Origin: Gymnopus androsaceus JB14
Taxonomy: Eukaryota > Basidiomycota > Agaricomycetes > Agaricales > Omphalotaceae
Direction of reading: 5' to 3'
Length of the DNA: 64,000 nucleotides
Assembly (NCBI GenBank): GCA_009733575.1
Contig: ML769620.1
Span: 15,968 to 79,967 of the forward strand
This document shows, in pieces, positions 45,301 through 57,975 of the stretch (positions within the stretch are counted from its first letter, which is position 1; every line of letters begins with the position of its first letter). Position numbers and translations under genes: made by a program. The notes beneath the pieces are model-generated. The model was not told where the DNA came from, searched no databases, and saw only the letters and a list, made by a program, of their open reading frames with translations.

Positions 45301-45587
45301 ACCACCATATACAGTGACAGCAAAATCAAACCTGCACCCCTGATTTAGAAGCCGCGTACGTTCCTGGCTGCTAAACTTTTTTTTACTGCTTTTTTGGCAA
45401 TACTGTAGTATTACAACTATGTACTGTACTCTATGCTATTCCTGGTGTGAATACAGGCCATATTCACCTGAAATTTACTAATGTTGACATGAGGAGGACT
45501 TTTTCTGTGTGGTAAGAGCTGGCGACGCATGCAGTTTCTGAATTGGGGGTGCGGGTTTGATTTTGCTGTCACTGTAAATATGGTTAA

Positions 45588-46440
45588 AATATCACCATAT
45601 AAATTATAAATACAGTTATGGTACTGCCATGTTAACATGGTTATGGAACAACCACTAGGGATCCGCACTATGAGTGTATGATATGGCTTACAGTTACAGT
45701 TATATAGGTACTTGTAATTGTACTGTAAAGAGTGTCTGAGGATACTTTTTACAGCCATATTTATATGGTTGCTGTACAGGTATCTCATACAGCAAGATTA
45801 CAGTATCATTACTGGTTTTGACCAACTATTCAATCATGTATTGACTATGAGTAGAGTATAGCTCAGTACCATGGATGAAACTAACCAGTATATTCACTAA
45901 CATAGGATATGGCTTTATGTCTGAGTTATGAGAGTTACAGTACTACAATACCAACGCAAGTGTAGTGTCAATGTACTCGTAACTCAGAAAGGTAACTCAT
46001 GTGATGGAGTTTGGGTGACTTGGGATATACAAGTACATTGACAGCTAAGGTACTGTGATATACTGGTACAGAAGCATGATATGACTTGTGTTAATTGCAG
46101 CCCTACTTTTACAGTATATGTTATGGTACTGCTATGACTAGAATGATATGGCTGTATTGGAGTAGTACTGATAACTCAGTGTGAGTATATGCATAGTATC
46201 ATCAGGACTGGGTACTCTTGTACTATTACAACCAACTGTTCATTGATTTCGGAAAAATACACAATAGAAAACAACAGAAAAGATACCAAAACCTTGAGGA
46301 TGAATTTACTCCAAACAATTACAAGTACCTGTATAACTGTAACTGTAAGCCATATTATACAGTTATAGTGCAGATCCCTAGTAGCTGTTCCATAACCATA
46401 TTTACATGGCAGTGCCATAACTGTATTTATAATTTATAGT
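45588..46440. repeat. Inner inverted repeat inside the foldback element
   Basis: Sequences at 45588-45720 and 46310-46440 are complementary over ~125 bp (ATAAATTATAAATACAGTTA and its complement; ACAGTTACAGTTATATAGGT and its complement). This may be a smaller element nested in the foldback core. Confidence 0.65.
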
Positions 46441-47752
46441 GTGTGACTTGGGTCAGGTTGGGTGCCCAAAACATCAACCCAACCTGGAGCCAAGGCTATA
46501 CCCATACCAGGTTCAACAGGTATGGGTTTCTCATGGTTGGGTTAGGTTACAGTTTCTCCCAGACACCAGGAATCCCATATAGAAATACAAACCAATAATG
46601 ACATCATAACCAAAAAGAACTCGAATATTTTGTGATATGACATCATAATTGAGGGTTCAGGTATTCTTGTATCAAAAAAAACAGGACAGTACTACACATT
46701 TACTAAGATCAAGTACAGCTATGAGATCAATACGCAAAAAATATTCTTGACCCTGGATGGATCCAGGTGAGTCTTGGGTCTGCAGAGCTGGACTCAACCC
46801 AACCCAACACAGCCCCCTGACCCAGAAACCCAGCTCACCCAGCATACCTGGGCCACACACTAATAATTTATATGGTAATGTTTTAACCATACTCATACAG
46901 TGCCAGCATGACCATATTTCATAGTGCCACTGTAATCATACTGGTGCCACTGTAAATATAGTGCCACTTTAACCATATTCATACAATGCCACCATGACCA
47001 TATTTTATAGTGCCACTATGACCATATTTTACAGTGCCACTCTAATCATATTTATAGAATGTCATCATAACCATATATGGTATAGTGTATATCCCTACTC
47101 CTGCTGCTGTTTTATGAGAAATTTCTGATTTTTTGTGATCATTATCCATCATTGTGTTTTTTCTGCCAAAGATCTGGGGTCATGTGATTGTGATACATCC
47201 CTGAATATTTTCCACATTTTTTACAATTTTTCCAGGATTTTTCCGGGATTTATGAGGCCTAATTTTCGATTTTTCCGCAAAATAAGCCGCTGTGGGCGCT
47301 AAAATCAAGTCCCAAATCATGTGACAAAAATTAAAGTCGGTACAGGGTGCATTCCCACTGCCTGAATATTTTCAGTATTTTTCATGATTTTTTCAGTATT
47401 TATCAAGCCTAATCACCGACATTTTTTTGTCAAAATAAGCGCCGGAGGGCGGGAAATAAGCGCCGGTGAGCGCACTATGCTATAGGTGCCAGTGGGCGGG
47501 CATCGGGCTAGGTGTATCACCTTATCACAATCTTTTTAAAAACTTATGGATAAACAGTATTTGATGGTATTCTGCCCTTTTGGGAGGGTGCCGAAGGTGC
47601 CGTGGGCCGCCGAATAAGCGCCCTGGGTGCCAGGCCGGATTTTAGCAGCTGCCCGGCCATATTCCCGGGGCTCCAGAAGTTATCGTAGCTCTTTACAAAA
47701 GCTCTACAAAGTCTTATCAACATTTTTTTAAAAGGCTTTACAGCATCGGTTG

Positions 47753-49381
47753 GACCCAATTCTTTTGGTCAGCGTCAACTGTCGACCTTAGAATTTGGCC
47801 AATGGAACAATTCATTCGTTCCATTACTCCATCCATTTGCGGGTGGAACGAGGTAGACATCAGGAGCTTTGCTCCTAATATTCGATGTACTTCTCGCCAA
47901 CAGCGAGAAGTGAACTTCGAGTCTCTGTCTGAGACTATGGATTTCGGGAGACCATGCAGTCTCACGATTTCTTTAACGAATAACCACGACAACTGTGCTG
48001 CAGTAGTTGTCGTGGTCACTGGGATAACGTGCACCCTGGACATCAGTCTGCAGACTACCACCCAGAGGTAATTGTACCCTTGTGATTCGGGGAATGGACC
48101 AATAAAGTCCATTTCTATGGATTCCCAAGGTTTAGTGGGAATCGGAAGTGGGTGAAGTTCACCTGCTGGCTTTTTATTAGAGGTCTTTGCCTGTTGACAT
48201 ACGTTGCAGGTCTTACAATACTCCTCGATGTGGCCATTTACGCGTGGCCACCAGTACCAACGGCAAATGTAATCCGACATTTGCTGACCCCCGAAGTGTC
48301 CAAGCACTTCATGGGCTTGTTCGGCAATAATGCCATATAGGCTTTTCCCATTGGATGACTTTCCTCGGGGAATGCAAAGGACTCGTTCTCCTCCACGATT
48401 CGTGGAGAAGACCAATTCATTCTCTATCGAGAATGCTGGGTGTTTCTCTGGATGGAGAAACACTTTGGCAAATAGAGGGTTGGAAGCATATAGATGCCTC
48501 ACATCCTCAATGAAGATGTCTTGTTCTCGGTGTAGATCCATGGGATGTTCTCCTCGGGAATGTGAATGGAAGATAGTAATATCCTCCCCATCTTTATCTG
48601 GGTCTGGGACCCTGGGCTCCAGAGTTTCAGCGTTAGCTCGAAGCTCAGCAGCTTCGCGGTCTCGAGCCTCTTCTGGCTCTTGAATTGCGTGCTGCTTATC
48701 TTGTAGATGCTCCGAGCATTGTAGCGCCATGAGTTGGTTGTTTACCAACTCTTCAAGACGTCCTCTGGGTAAGTCGTCGTGATCCTTGTCAATGCGTATA
48801 TCCGCATTGACGTATTCGTGAATACCGTGTACATCCTCGGACGTGTCGGATTTGTAGTAACGCGATAGCGCGTCTGCGACTTTATTTGCAATTCCTTTGA
48901 TATAACATATATCAAAGTCGAATCTGGATAGGTATTCCATCCATCGAGCTTGACGGCTCGATAATTTGCGCTGAGTTAGGAAGAACTCAAGCACTTTGTG
49001 GTCCGTTACCACATGGACTCGGTACCCCAGAAGCTTATCTTCCCACTTGAGGAGAGCTTCCAGTATAGCCAGAGTTTCCAGTTCAAACACACGGTAGTTG
49101 TGTTGAGCTGCAGTGAACTTTTTCGACATGAAGCCAGCTGGCCTGCATGTCTGCCACATAGGGCCTTGGCCGTACATACAGCCTACTTCCGACACAGATG
49201 CGTCGCAAATGATCCATATTGGATCTTTGTGTCGGGGGTCTATGGGTTGCAGTATTGGTGCCAATACTGCGAGTTGCTTGACGTGCTCAAAGCACGTCTG
49301 ATGCGACGGTATCCATATGAAAGGAACATTGTTCCTACACATGATGCTAAGGGGCCCGGTGTAATTGGTTACGTCGGGCAT
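47753..49381 (-). pseudogene. Gypsy RNase H and integrase N/core
   Basis: RNase H: DASVSEVGCMYGQG, NYRVFELETLAILEALLKW, VVTDHKVLEFFL. The integrase zinc finger is HEVLGHFGGQQM...CKTCNVCQQAK, and the core has PWESIEMDFIGPFP, SIVSDRDSKFTSRCW and TSFHPQMDGVMERMN. These hold the DDE-type positions (Asp in MDFIG, Asp in SDRDSKF, Glu in MERMN). The frame is open for 547 codons and ends only at the foldback insertion, so this is the best-preserved part of the element. Confidence 0.9.
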
Positions 49382-49447
49382 GTACGGTGCGACATATTGG
49401 ACTAGTCCAAGGAATCACTGTACGTTGTTAAAGCTGCGCGGTGTGCG

Positions 49448-50734
49448 TCAGTCGCGGATTTTGGACATTTTGTCCTTATCCGCGTGGATACCATGGTCAT
49501 CAACTAGATGACCTAGGCAATCCACTGATTTAGTGAATAATTCACATTTCTCAGCTTTGAGATACAAAGCCTGTTTCTGAAGACGTTCGAAAATGTCTTT
49601 AATGTGACGCTCGTGGTCTTCCAGAGTATCACTGAATATGAAGATGTCGTCGAGATATACGTGAACATATCTCCCGATGATATCCTGGAATGTGAGGGTC
49701 ATAACCCTCTGGAAGGTGGCAGGGGCATTGCAATTGCCCTGTACCATCACATTGCTAATGAACGTACCAAATACGTTCGCAAAAGCAGTCTTCCAGACGT
49801 CTACGGGCTCATTCCTGATCTGCTCGTAGGCGTCACTCATATTGAGCTTGGATCGATACTTGTGGCGAGTGAAATCCGTACGGATATGCTCTTGATCTGG
49901 GAAGGGAGTTACATCCTTCACCGTGTTGTCGTTTCATTGTCGATAGTCAACGATGGTACACAATGTACTGTTTTTCTTGGGTATACACAGCATGGGAGCT
50001 GCTTGTGCTGCATTAGCACGAACCCACCACTGTGGACGGGTGTATCGACCCAACTTATCACTAAGTTGGGTCTTTAGACCGTCTGGGCAGCGCGGCATGT
50101 AGTAATGGTACCTGCGTTGCTCGTCAATCAAGGTGATCTTATGGTTCACCTCACGAATCAGAGGTAGTTCCTCCGGTGCACCAGACAGCATATCTGCGTA
50201 CTGGTGTAGTATTCTGGCCCGTATCTGGGGAATTTGATTCTCCAAATATGGGCCTGACTCGGGGAGTGTTGAATGGTCAACGCTCTCCGTGTCGTCAATA
50301 GGCATAAACCTCTTGACCTCTGGTGCAGATTCTTCTGCAAACGAGTATAGTTGATCCATTGGAATATCCTCCAATGGGATCCTGAGGAACAGCACAGAAT
50401 TGTGCCTTCGACGTGAATGTTTCCGGGAGCGGGAACGTTTGCGCAAACCTTTGCGGTTTGTGCTGGTTCTAGGAGGGGATCTCCTCCTAGTCTTATGTCT
50501 CTCGAAGGACAATTCGACCTTCGGGAACATTCCCTCATTTTCTGAGGGACGTGAAGAGGTATGTACTACTTCTTCTGTTTGCGTAGTGGAAGCAATTTCT
50601 GCTTCCACGTCATTCGAGTCTTGCATGGCTCTAAGCTCTGCTTGACGCTTGACCTCTCCTGGGAATCGTCCCCGAGAGAATTCCTGGACGATTTCGATAT
50701 ATTTATCGATATTGTCTACTGTGAACTTCTGCAC
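49448..50734 (-). pseudogene. Gypsy reverse transcriptase
   Basis: Two frames join near 49930: QWWVRANAAQAAPMLCIPKKN and IVDYRQ upstream, then KLNMSDAYEQIRNEPVDVWK, PATFQRVMTLTFQDIIG and the catalytic YLDDIFIFS. Ends at an in-frame stop (SKIRD) before RNase H. The active-site Asp pair is intact, but the frame is broken before DYRQ/LND. Confidence 0.85.
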
Positions 50735-50908
50735 CTTCGGTGAACCTGAAGGATTGTCCTCGTCAAAGCTTTCAAGGACTACTGGGAAATTTTGAGGGAA
50801 ACTGCGAGCAGAACGTTTGATCTCCTCTCGTAAGTATTCCTCGTCGATAACAGTTTTGACTGTTACCTTACAATTAGCTTCGGGATCACTAGTATCCCGA
50901 TTAGCTAG

Positions 50909-52051
50909 TCAATTTAGACTCGGATCTGAGTCTTTTCTGCGGAATTTTTCCGCTTGAGCATCTCGTCTCATGGACGAGTGCCTCAAAAACTCGGCATGGT
51001 CCTCCCCCACTGATAAAGTAGGTGCGGGATTCCCTCGAATAAGGACTTGTCCTTTCTCAAAGTCGAGTTGGATGCTGTGCTTACGCATAAATCGCGTACC
51101 CACAATGGCATCGTATCGGTCGATGTTGATGATGTCGTAGTAGACATCCTCAATTATCCCTCCATAGGAGGTTTTCATTGTCGTGCCGTAATTGAATTTG
51201 GCGCGACTTCCAACAGTTCCCAATTGTAGGGAATGCTGGTCTGTCAACTGATGGACTTTCCCATTAGTTAGATGAACGTGGGCAGGACTCAGTGCCTCAA
51301 TAGTGCACCCGGACTCCATTAGAGTGAGGGCCAACTGGCCACCGATATCCATTAACACGGTTATCGGTTGGCGGTCCTTGGGATTGCTTCGATTTGGCCT
51401 TTCCATGGGTTTGTTGGATTTGCGAACCCTGTAATTGGCTTTAGGAGATTTCTCTCCAGACAATGGATTTTCATCCATTGCCATACAATGATCCTCATCC
51501 GTTTTATATGGATGATTTTGGGGATCTAATGAAGGAAACATTCCTTCATCGTAATCTTCCTCGAGCAAGATGGGAGGACCTGCTCCTTCGAGGGGGTCTT
51601 CCTCCTGAAGAGGAAGTATTTCACAGATGCAGCCAAAGAAATTGTCATCTCTGGCTAGACGACCCATATATGGTTCGTCGTAATCATCCAGCTCTGCCCA
51701 TTCACCAGCAGAGCTCTCATCATCCAATGAGTCTGTCTCCTGGAGATCGGGGATGGGATCATTATCCTGGTCTTCCTTCCCTTGAGAAGGTGATTTGGAC
51801 GGTGTTTTGAGGACCTCGTCTTCGCGAATTGCGAATAAACGAGGTTTGCCGTATCGCTTGCATGTAGGGTCATTTGCGAAGTGGCCCAGCTTACCGCATG
51901 AGTAGCAAAGTTTGCTCGGTGCTTTATTACTATTTCCGTTCTGAGACGGCTTACTGACTACTACAGAGGTACTAGCAGCTACTTTGGGCCTAAAGGTTGT
52001 ATCCCTTCGATCTTTGTCCTTATCGTAGGACTTTCCGGGACGTTCGCCCAA
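50909..52051 (-). pseudogene. Gypsy zinc knuckle and protease
   Basis: CCHC knuckle CYSCGKLGHFANDPTC near the start, an acidic linker, then a retropepsin-like domain in which the active-site region reads LTLMESGCTIEALSP. The catalytic Asp expected in xDSG is Glu, which would inactivate it. The flap and Ile/Leu-Gly-Thr-Arg-like end (DAIVGTRFMRKH) are recognisable. Confidence 0.75.
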
Positions 52052-52135
52052 TTTATGTCAGAATTGAAAGCGTCTACCATCAACATTGACTGTAGCGCCT
52101 TCCTCAGCACATTGAGGAAGTTGGGAATTCCAACT

Positions 52136-53352
52136 TCAGCGTTCCGTCTTCAACCTCTTGTTGAAGTATGACAACTCCACTTTTTGCGCCTTTTTGCTGG
52201 ACGCAATGTAGTAGTCTGCAAGGGCTTTATTGTCCTCGATGTGTTCCACCGTCTTAACCATCTTGCTAAGTTTAGCAAGATCAGGTGAAGCGCCCCGCTC
52301 TATCATCTTAGAAATAAGATGTGCGGGTAACCCATCCAGGAATTTCTTCCTAAGGGCATACGCCGTTGGTGGTTGGGTCATCCTCAACCCCCAACGCTGA
52401 AGTTCAGCTTTATACGCCCTAACACCCTTTTCGGGGTCATAGGTTGTAGCCTCGAACTTCTCAGCTGCTACGTGCATTGTTGTAGCCTGTACGAATCGGG
52501 CAAATAGCCCAGTATGACTTTCTCAAAAGTCCAATTCAACTGGTAGCAATGAAGTCCTGTGACTTCGTCATTGTACCAGCGTAGCGCGTCTCCGTTGAGG
52601 TAGCTTCCTACGACTTGGACGCGTTGGTCATCGTTGACCCATCCGACCAATTGTGATATCACGATCCATCGGAGTATGGCTAGAAGCCAAGTGTTGAACT
52701 CCTCGACATTGTTAGAACCTGTGAATCTGGCAGGGTTTGGGACTTTGACTCCCTTGGGCATTTCAGTACCCTGAACCAGTTGCGGTTGCAGTAGTGTCTG
52801 ATTTGCTTTTTGTATTCTCTCAGAATACCTTTGAGCCATGACTTGCGATGTTCATCGTCCTCTGTCTTGGCTCTGAGCTTCTTGATAGTCTTCTTTTGCA
52901 GTTTGTGACAAGATTTCCTATCAAGATGCTCATTTCTGGGTGCAAAAGCACCAATCCATTCGTCATCTGACAAACTAGAATCCTCAGAATGCGAGGAGCC
53001 GGGTGGTGAAGATGGTGGTGAGGATGGGGGAGATTCATCTGAGGATGAATCATCATCCCAAGGTGTGCGGTGACGACGGGAAGGCTTTTTGCCTTTACAA
53101 TCCTTGTCGTCCCTACCATTGCCATCATCATCTCCTTCATCCCCAGGAGGGCCGTTATCACCGGGAGGATCACATCCTCCTACATGTTCCCCGGCTTCAC
53201 TTTCGTGAAGGCTTTCTCGGGTTCTGCTCGAACCAGCACGGGATGCATTCCCGTGTGAGGTGGATTGAGAGGTAGGTCTATTACCTACCTCCTCAACGAG
53301 ACGCGGAGGATCTAAAGCAGATCCTCTATCCCATATATGTCAGGGAGTTTTG
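52136..53352 (-). pseudogene. Gypsy gag, central and 3' part
   Basis: Retrotransposon gag domain in two frames: ARFTGSNNVEEFNTWLLAIL and WYNDEVTG, then TTYDPEKGVRAYKAELQRWG and LPAHLISKMIERG. The upstream Ser/Asp/Pro-rich region (SSSDESPPSSPPSSPPGSSH) is in frame across the 4.62 kb insertion with the 58 kb part. A frame change at ~52830 and another near 52470 break it. Confidence 0.8.
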
Positions 53353-56300
53353 CACCTTTAGCTGCTAGGATGATATATCAAACAAGGGACATTCTGCATT
53401 TTTCGGGATACATGACCAAGCAGGATGCACCCTTCACCTATAAAATACCCTCAGGTGCAGGTTGGGCCCACCAATACAGGGTCCTGAATGTCCACCATAC
53501 TACCCCCGCCACCTGCTCGCCACCATAACTGCGCCTCCCGCCCAATGCTGGCCTAATTGGGTTAATCATCATCCATCAAATTGCTCATCAATACTTGCGA
53601 TGTCGTGCTTGATACCACATCTACGGCCGCCAAGCGTTACTACTACCCTGCATGATATTCCGCATGCATTGCTCATTGTTGCGTACAGCATACGCAACAC
53701 TTTCCAAATTGAGCAACAAAAAATTTGAAATCACAAAAAAATCAACAAAAAATGAATCATATTATTTCATATTAGATACGCTACTGCCCGTATGAATGTA
53801 ATTTAACATAGGGCGAGCAGAGCGTGTAACATCTATGCCTCTTCCGCCACATCCATTCCATTCCCTCCTTGTCCCCTATTCTCAATCTCGCTCCCACCCT
53901 CTCATGCATCTGTCCTAGACCCAGTGATACCGGTTCTTGAAGATGCTCCAGTCGAGGTCGTCCCATCGACCAGCAGCGCCTGCCCGTTTGCTGTATCCAC
54001 ATTCTACAATCATTCCGATCCCTCCCTAAGACAGACTCTGTCCCACAGCTGCATGGCCCTCGTATATCGGTGAGATGTCGGATATCAAACGTGTAGAGGC
54101 ATGGTTTTTGGATATGTTTCCTCCTGCTTGAAGGGAACGCAAACGGATTGATGAATATATCCGAATGCGAGTCGGAGTTTGGGATGGGAGGGAACAATGA
54201 AAGAGGAGCATCAACCGCTCGGGTTGGCTTGGAATGGGCAACAGCACTCCCTGTCGCTGCTCTCGGTGCAAATCAGACTGAAGACAGTTCAACAAAGGAA
54301 GAGCAGCAGCGGAGTCGAGGACAGTTGTTTGATTGATCAATTTGGCCAATAGAGGAGTGCGTTGGGCAAAAATGGCCGAGTTGGGTGCGTGGAGAAAATT
54401 ATCGGGGTTAACAGAGTGGATGAAGGTGAGAAGGGATCGGTGAACGTTGTTACGGAAGGAGGAGAGGGAGTAGCGGTAAAGGCAGTAGCAATAGAGCCAC
54501 GAGAACCGCGCTACGGTTTAGGTAGATGTTAGTTAAAGATGGATGCACTCCTGTTATGATATTAGGTCGATAAGCAGCTCAGAGTTGGCGGAAATACTTC
54601 AGAGGTACGTACTTATCTCCATCCCAGCTGCCACTTGCTCCAGTCGATATGGAATCACTTGGCTTTGACCTCTATAGCATCGATATGGTCCTCCAAAGCA
54701 TCAACAGTGGTTTATTCAGTCCATTTTCGCGGCATCCAAAGCTCTTTCACATGCTCGGGCATGAGAGAAAGGTTCAGATCGAGCTGCCGTATGAGAAGAG
54801 GGATGGGATCGATGGTCCTGTCACTAGAGCATCACCAAGAAAGACCTGGTGATGTCGAGAATGGCATAGAGAGAGAAGCTGGCTAAAGGGACGGTCTACT
54901 TTGGTGAGCTGTGTGAAGTTTGTTCAGTATCAAAGCATTACTGCTATTTTATATGAGCAAGCTAGGCGGGTATTTCTACGTAGAAAGGCAGTGGCGGAGT
55001 CGAGGACAATTGCTCGAATTGGGATCGATTCGGGCAACACAGAAGTGCATCGGACGAAAATGGCGGAAGACTGGCTGATATTTTTTACAGAGGGAGGATG
55101 AGATGGATGAGTTGACGCGGGGGAATAATTTGAGAAAAACAAGCTATAACCGGGGAAGAAGATCAAGAAAAGTTCGAAATGGAAATAATAAACAAACAAA
55201 ATAGATGTACCATGGGCCTAAGAGAGTTTGAGCGAATCTTGGCTGGTATATCGTCGTCGTCGAGAGCAAAAGTTGAACCGTGAGATAGAAAAGAATAACG
55301 TTCGGAAACGCGGTCCGTTGGCGCTTAACGGGCGCTTCTCTCGAGCTCGTTGTTCGAAACGACAATCTCAAGCAGCAAAGACACCAGATTTTATCCGGAT
55401 GCTCCGGGATCGCCTTGATACATGTGTATTAGTCTTTAATACACTGAAGTATCACTTAATTAGTGCAATGACTTGATAGAACTCTATCTCATTCTGATCA
55501 ATGTACAATGACCTTGAGCCAAATATAAATGATAAGAGCGTCCCAAAGCTTGTTAAATCTGAATATAGTAGCACTACCTTCATTATGGCTTCGATTTAGC
55601 GAATCGTACTAAGAGATGCATTGTCAAAGAAAGTACGTACAAACGGATTACAATTATTCAGACCATATCGACGTTCTATTTTTCATGAAAATAAAACATT
55701 ACCAACGTAAACCTTTGGGGGCCATAGATCGAATATTAGTATCATATAAAAGAAGATCCTACAGTTTTAGAGGTGACCGGAGTCTCCAAATGAATATACG
55801 TCCTAAATACTTTTCACAATTTGTGGTGATGTCGGTATCAAGGACATTGACATGTCTCTGGACACCGACACACTTATCCATACTCTATAAATTTTGCGCA
55901 TTACATTTATCCAGCTTAAATTGATGTATTCCGGTTATTTTGCATGCTCCTGAGCATTCACGCTTGCTGGAGAGACTGTCAACATTGGACCTTCGGATGT
56001 CCGGAAGAAGTATCGGATACTCCGCGGACTTCAAAGCGCCCAATTTCACCTGATCTTCTCAGAGTCCCACGGTTGCTTTCTTTTCGTTCAACCAACTTCT
56101 TTTGCTTGACTTCACTCAATTCTCGCTCAAGAACTTTCAGGTGAGCTTCATTCTCTTTATGCTCTTGTATCCGACTTGTATACCCTCCCTTGAACCAAAA
56201 TCAACAGACGCTGGTGCTGGCCGACCCTCTTTCACATTTCTCAAAGATTTGGGCGAAAAATTTCCTCATTGGGCAGTGACCGTGAGTTATTTCTTATTGT

Positions 56301-57975
56301 AGAATATCCCTCGGCTCAAACCTGGATCTGGCAGGATATATAGCGTACTGATAATCTCATACGCCGCTGCATTCTTACGCCTCTTTGAACGCGACCTACT
56401 ACACAGCATCTCCCATTCCCTGGCCGCGCAAAATGCTCGCGTTCTCTACGGGACCTGGTGGAAGGTTTAGTCGCAGTGGAGGAGGTGGATTTAACCGTAG
56501 GGATCCGGAGAAGACATTCGTGTGAGTAATACTGTATTATTATCCAAACCTGATACTAACATCTCTCTTCGTACAGACAATTCTTCAGCTCCAACTCCCA
56601 TTCAGCAGCATGGGTGGCTACTCTTGTTTCGCCAGTTTGGCGTCATTGACGACGCGCTATGGATGGATCGTTCGCTTCTTTTGGAGGTATGCCTGGAGGC
56701 ACGGACGGCATATACCTTCTTCCACCACTTAATAGCCAGTATATATCGCCCACACACTCGAAAGCACCATCCTCCAAGCACCTTTACCCTATACAAAGGT
56801 GAGCGTCAAATTGTCATGCACATGTGTGCCAATTTGAACATGTCGGTTTACATCCAGGTGACGAGGTTGTGAGTCAACTAGTGGCTCTATAACCACCACT
56901 ACTCCCGCTCATGCACCCCTCCTTCCTTTAGCAATAGACACACAATTTAATAACCCCCTCGCCCTCCGGTCTCGACCCTCGTCAACTTCCTGTTCAAGTC
57001 GATTTTGTCGCCAACCTCGGTCCAAATTTTACTTACCAAACAGCACTATGCCTATAGCCGGTCACCCAATCCACCTGCGCTTTATCTGCATCCGTGCATA
57101 CTCCATTCCAGCACGCAACATTGGGACAGAGTTTGTATCTGGAGGCCGGGATGATATTTACAGAAAGGCTCGGAATCGTTCGCTGCCAGAGTAAGAGCAG
57201 CGATTGAGTACTGATGGATCGCTGGAAGAGGGCAAAGAGGTTGAAAAGGTCTTATGAGTTTGATCTCATTCGAGGCTACAATCAATTGATTTAATTTTGC
57301 TCAAGGACCTGCCATCTACCCAAACTGTTAAATACCGCGCCATGCTGCATGGGTGCATGAGAGGGGAAGTGAGATGGAGGGAATAAGGATGGAATGGAAT
57401 GGGAGGTGGATGCGGCGGAAGAGGCATACTATAGTATGCGCTTGTCTTGCTGAAGCATAATATATTATTTATTATTGTTACTATGAGTCGCGTATCTGAA
57501 CTGTTTGTGTGAAATAGTAGAATTCATTTTTCGCAGATTTTTTTGCGATTTTTTCGAAATTTTTAGGGCCCAATTCAGCAAGTGTCGCGACCGCTGTTGG
57601 CAACAGCGAGCAAGGCTGGCGGGATAATATTCAGGCTGTAGTAATGATTGGCAGCCGTAGGTATAGTATTGGGCGCGATATTGCGAGTAAAGCATGGGAC
57701 CCGTTGAGCGGCAGGCCGGATATCGATCAGAACATTGATCATTTATCAATTTCCGATTTTGGCCAGCATTGGGCGGAAGGTGCGATTACAACAGTGAGCG
57801 GATGGCGGGGGTAATATAACAGACAGTAGGGACCTCATATGCCCCTGCCCTGGTATGACAGGCCCAACCTACACCAAACACTATTTTGTAGGGAAAGGGA
57901 GCATCCTGCTTGGTGATGTATCCTCAAATATGCAATATGTCCCTTGTTTGATACATAAATCTAGCAGCTAGGGCT
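53353..57975. mobile_element. 4.62 kb TIR element with host-like gene copy, nested in gag
   Basis: Arms of ~0.7-0.9 kb (53353-~54060 and ~57070-57975) are imperfect inverted repeats, anchored by TAGCTGCTAG and TATCAAACAAGGGACAT. The 8 bp GAGTTTTG is duplicated on both sides (53345-53352, 57976-57983), as expected for a hAT-like element. Removing insert plus one copy rejoins gag in frame (DKAKTP then HIWDRGSALD, with one TGA). The interior has no transposase I recognise but carries a spliced host-like gene at 56433-56814 and other coding-looking fragments. Confidence 0.8.
56433..56814 (+). pseudogene. Captured small host-like gene with intron
   Basis: Exon 1 starts MLAFSTGPGGRFSRSGGGG and ends DPEKTFV at a GT-AG intron (~56521-56578, GTGAGT to CGTACAG). 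Exon 2 continues QFFSSNSHSAAWVATLVSPV, has one TGA, then MDGSFASFGGMPGGTDGIY and ends HLYPIQR. Length about 105 codons. A single stop and an intact intron suggest a recently captured DNA copy. I do not recognise the protein. Confidence 0.5.

Larger units (their letters stand above)
44363..47752. mobile_element. 3.39 kb foldback element in Gypsy integrase
   Basis: Nearly the whole element is an inverted repeat: arms ~44363-45280 and ~46885-47752 match for roughly 0.9 kb. The 7 bp GACCCAA is duplicated at both ends (44356-44362, 47753-47759). Removing insert plus one copy restores the integrase frame KNWVEKCPMLEF. The arms carry the GGGCGCTAAAATCA motif and tandem TGGCACTGTA repeats. No transposase; non-autonomous. 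Confidence 0.85.

Noticed and set aside
45000..47100. CRISPR-like array from regularly spaced repeats
   Set aside because: Units are contiguous degenerate tandem repeats without unique spacers, in an inverted pair within a eukaryotic foldback element.
48998..49405. Plus-strand frame opposite the Gypsy RNase H region
   Set aside because: Antisense to a well-supported RNase H/integrase reading frame.
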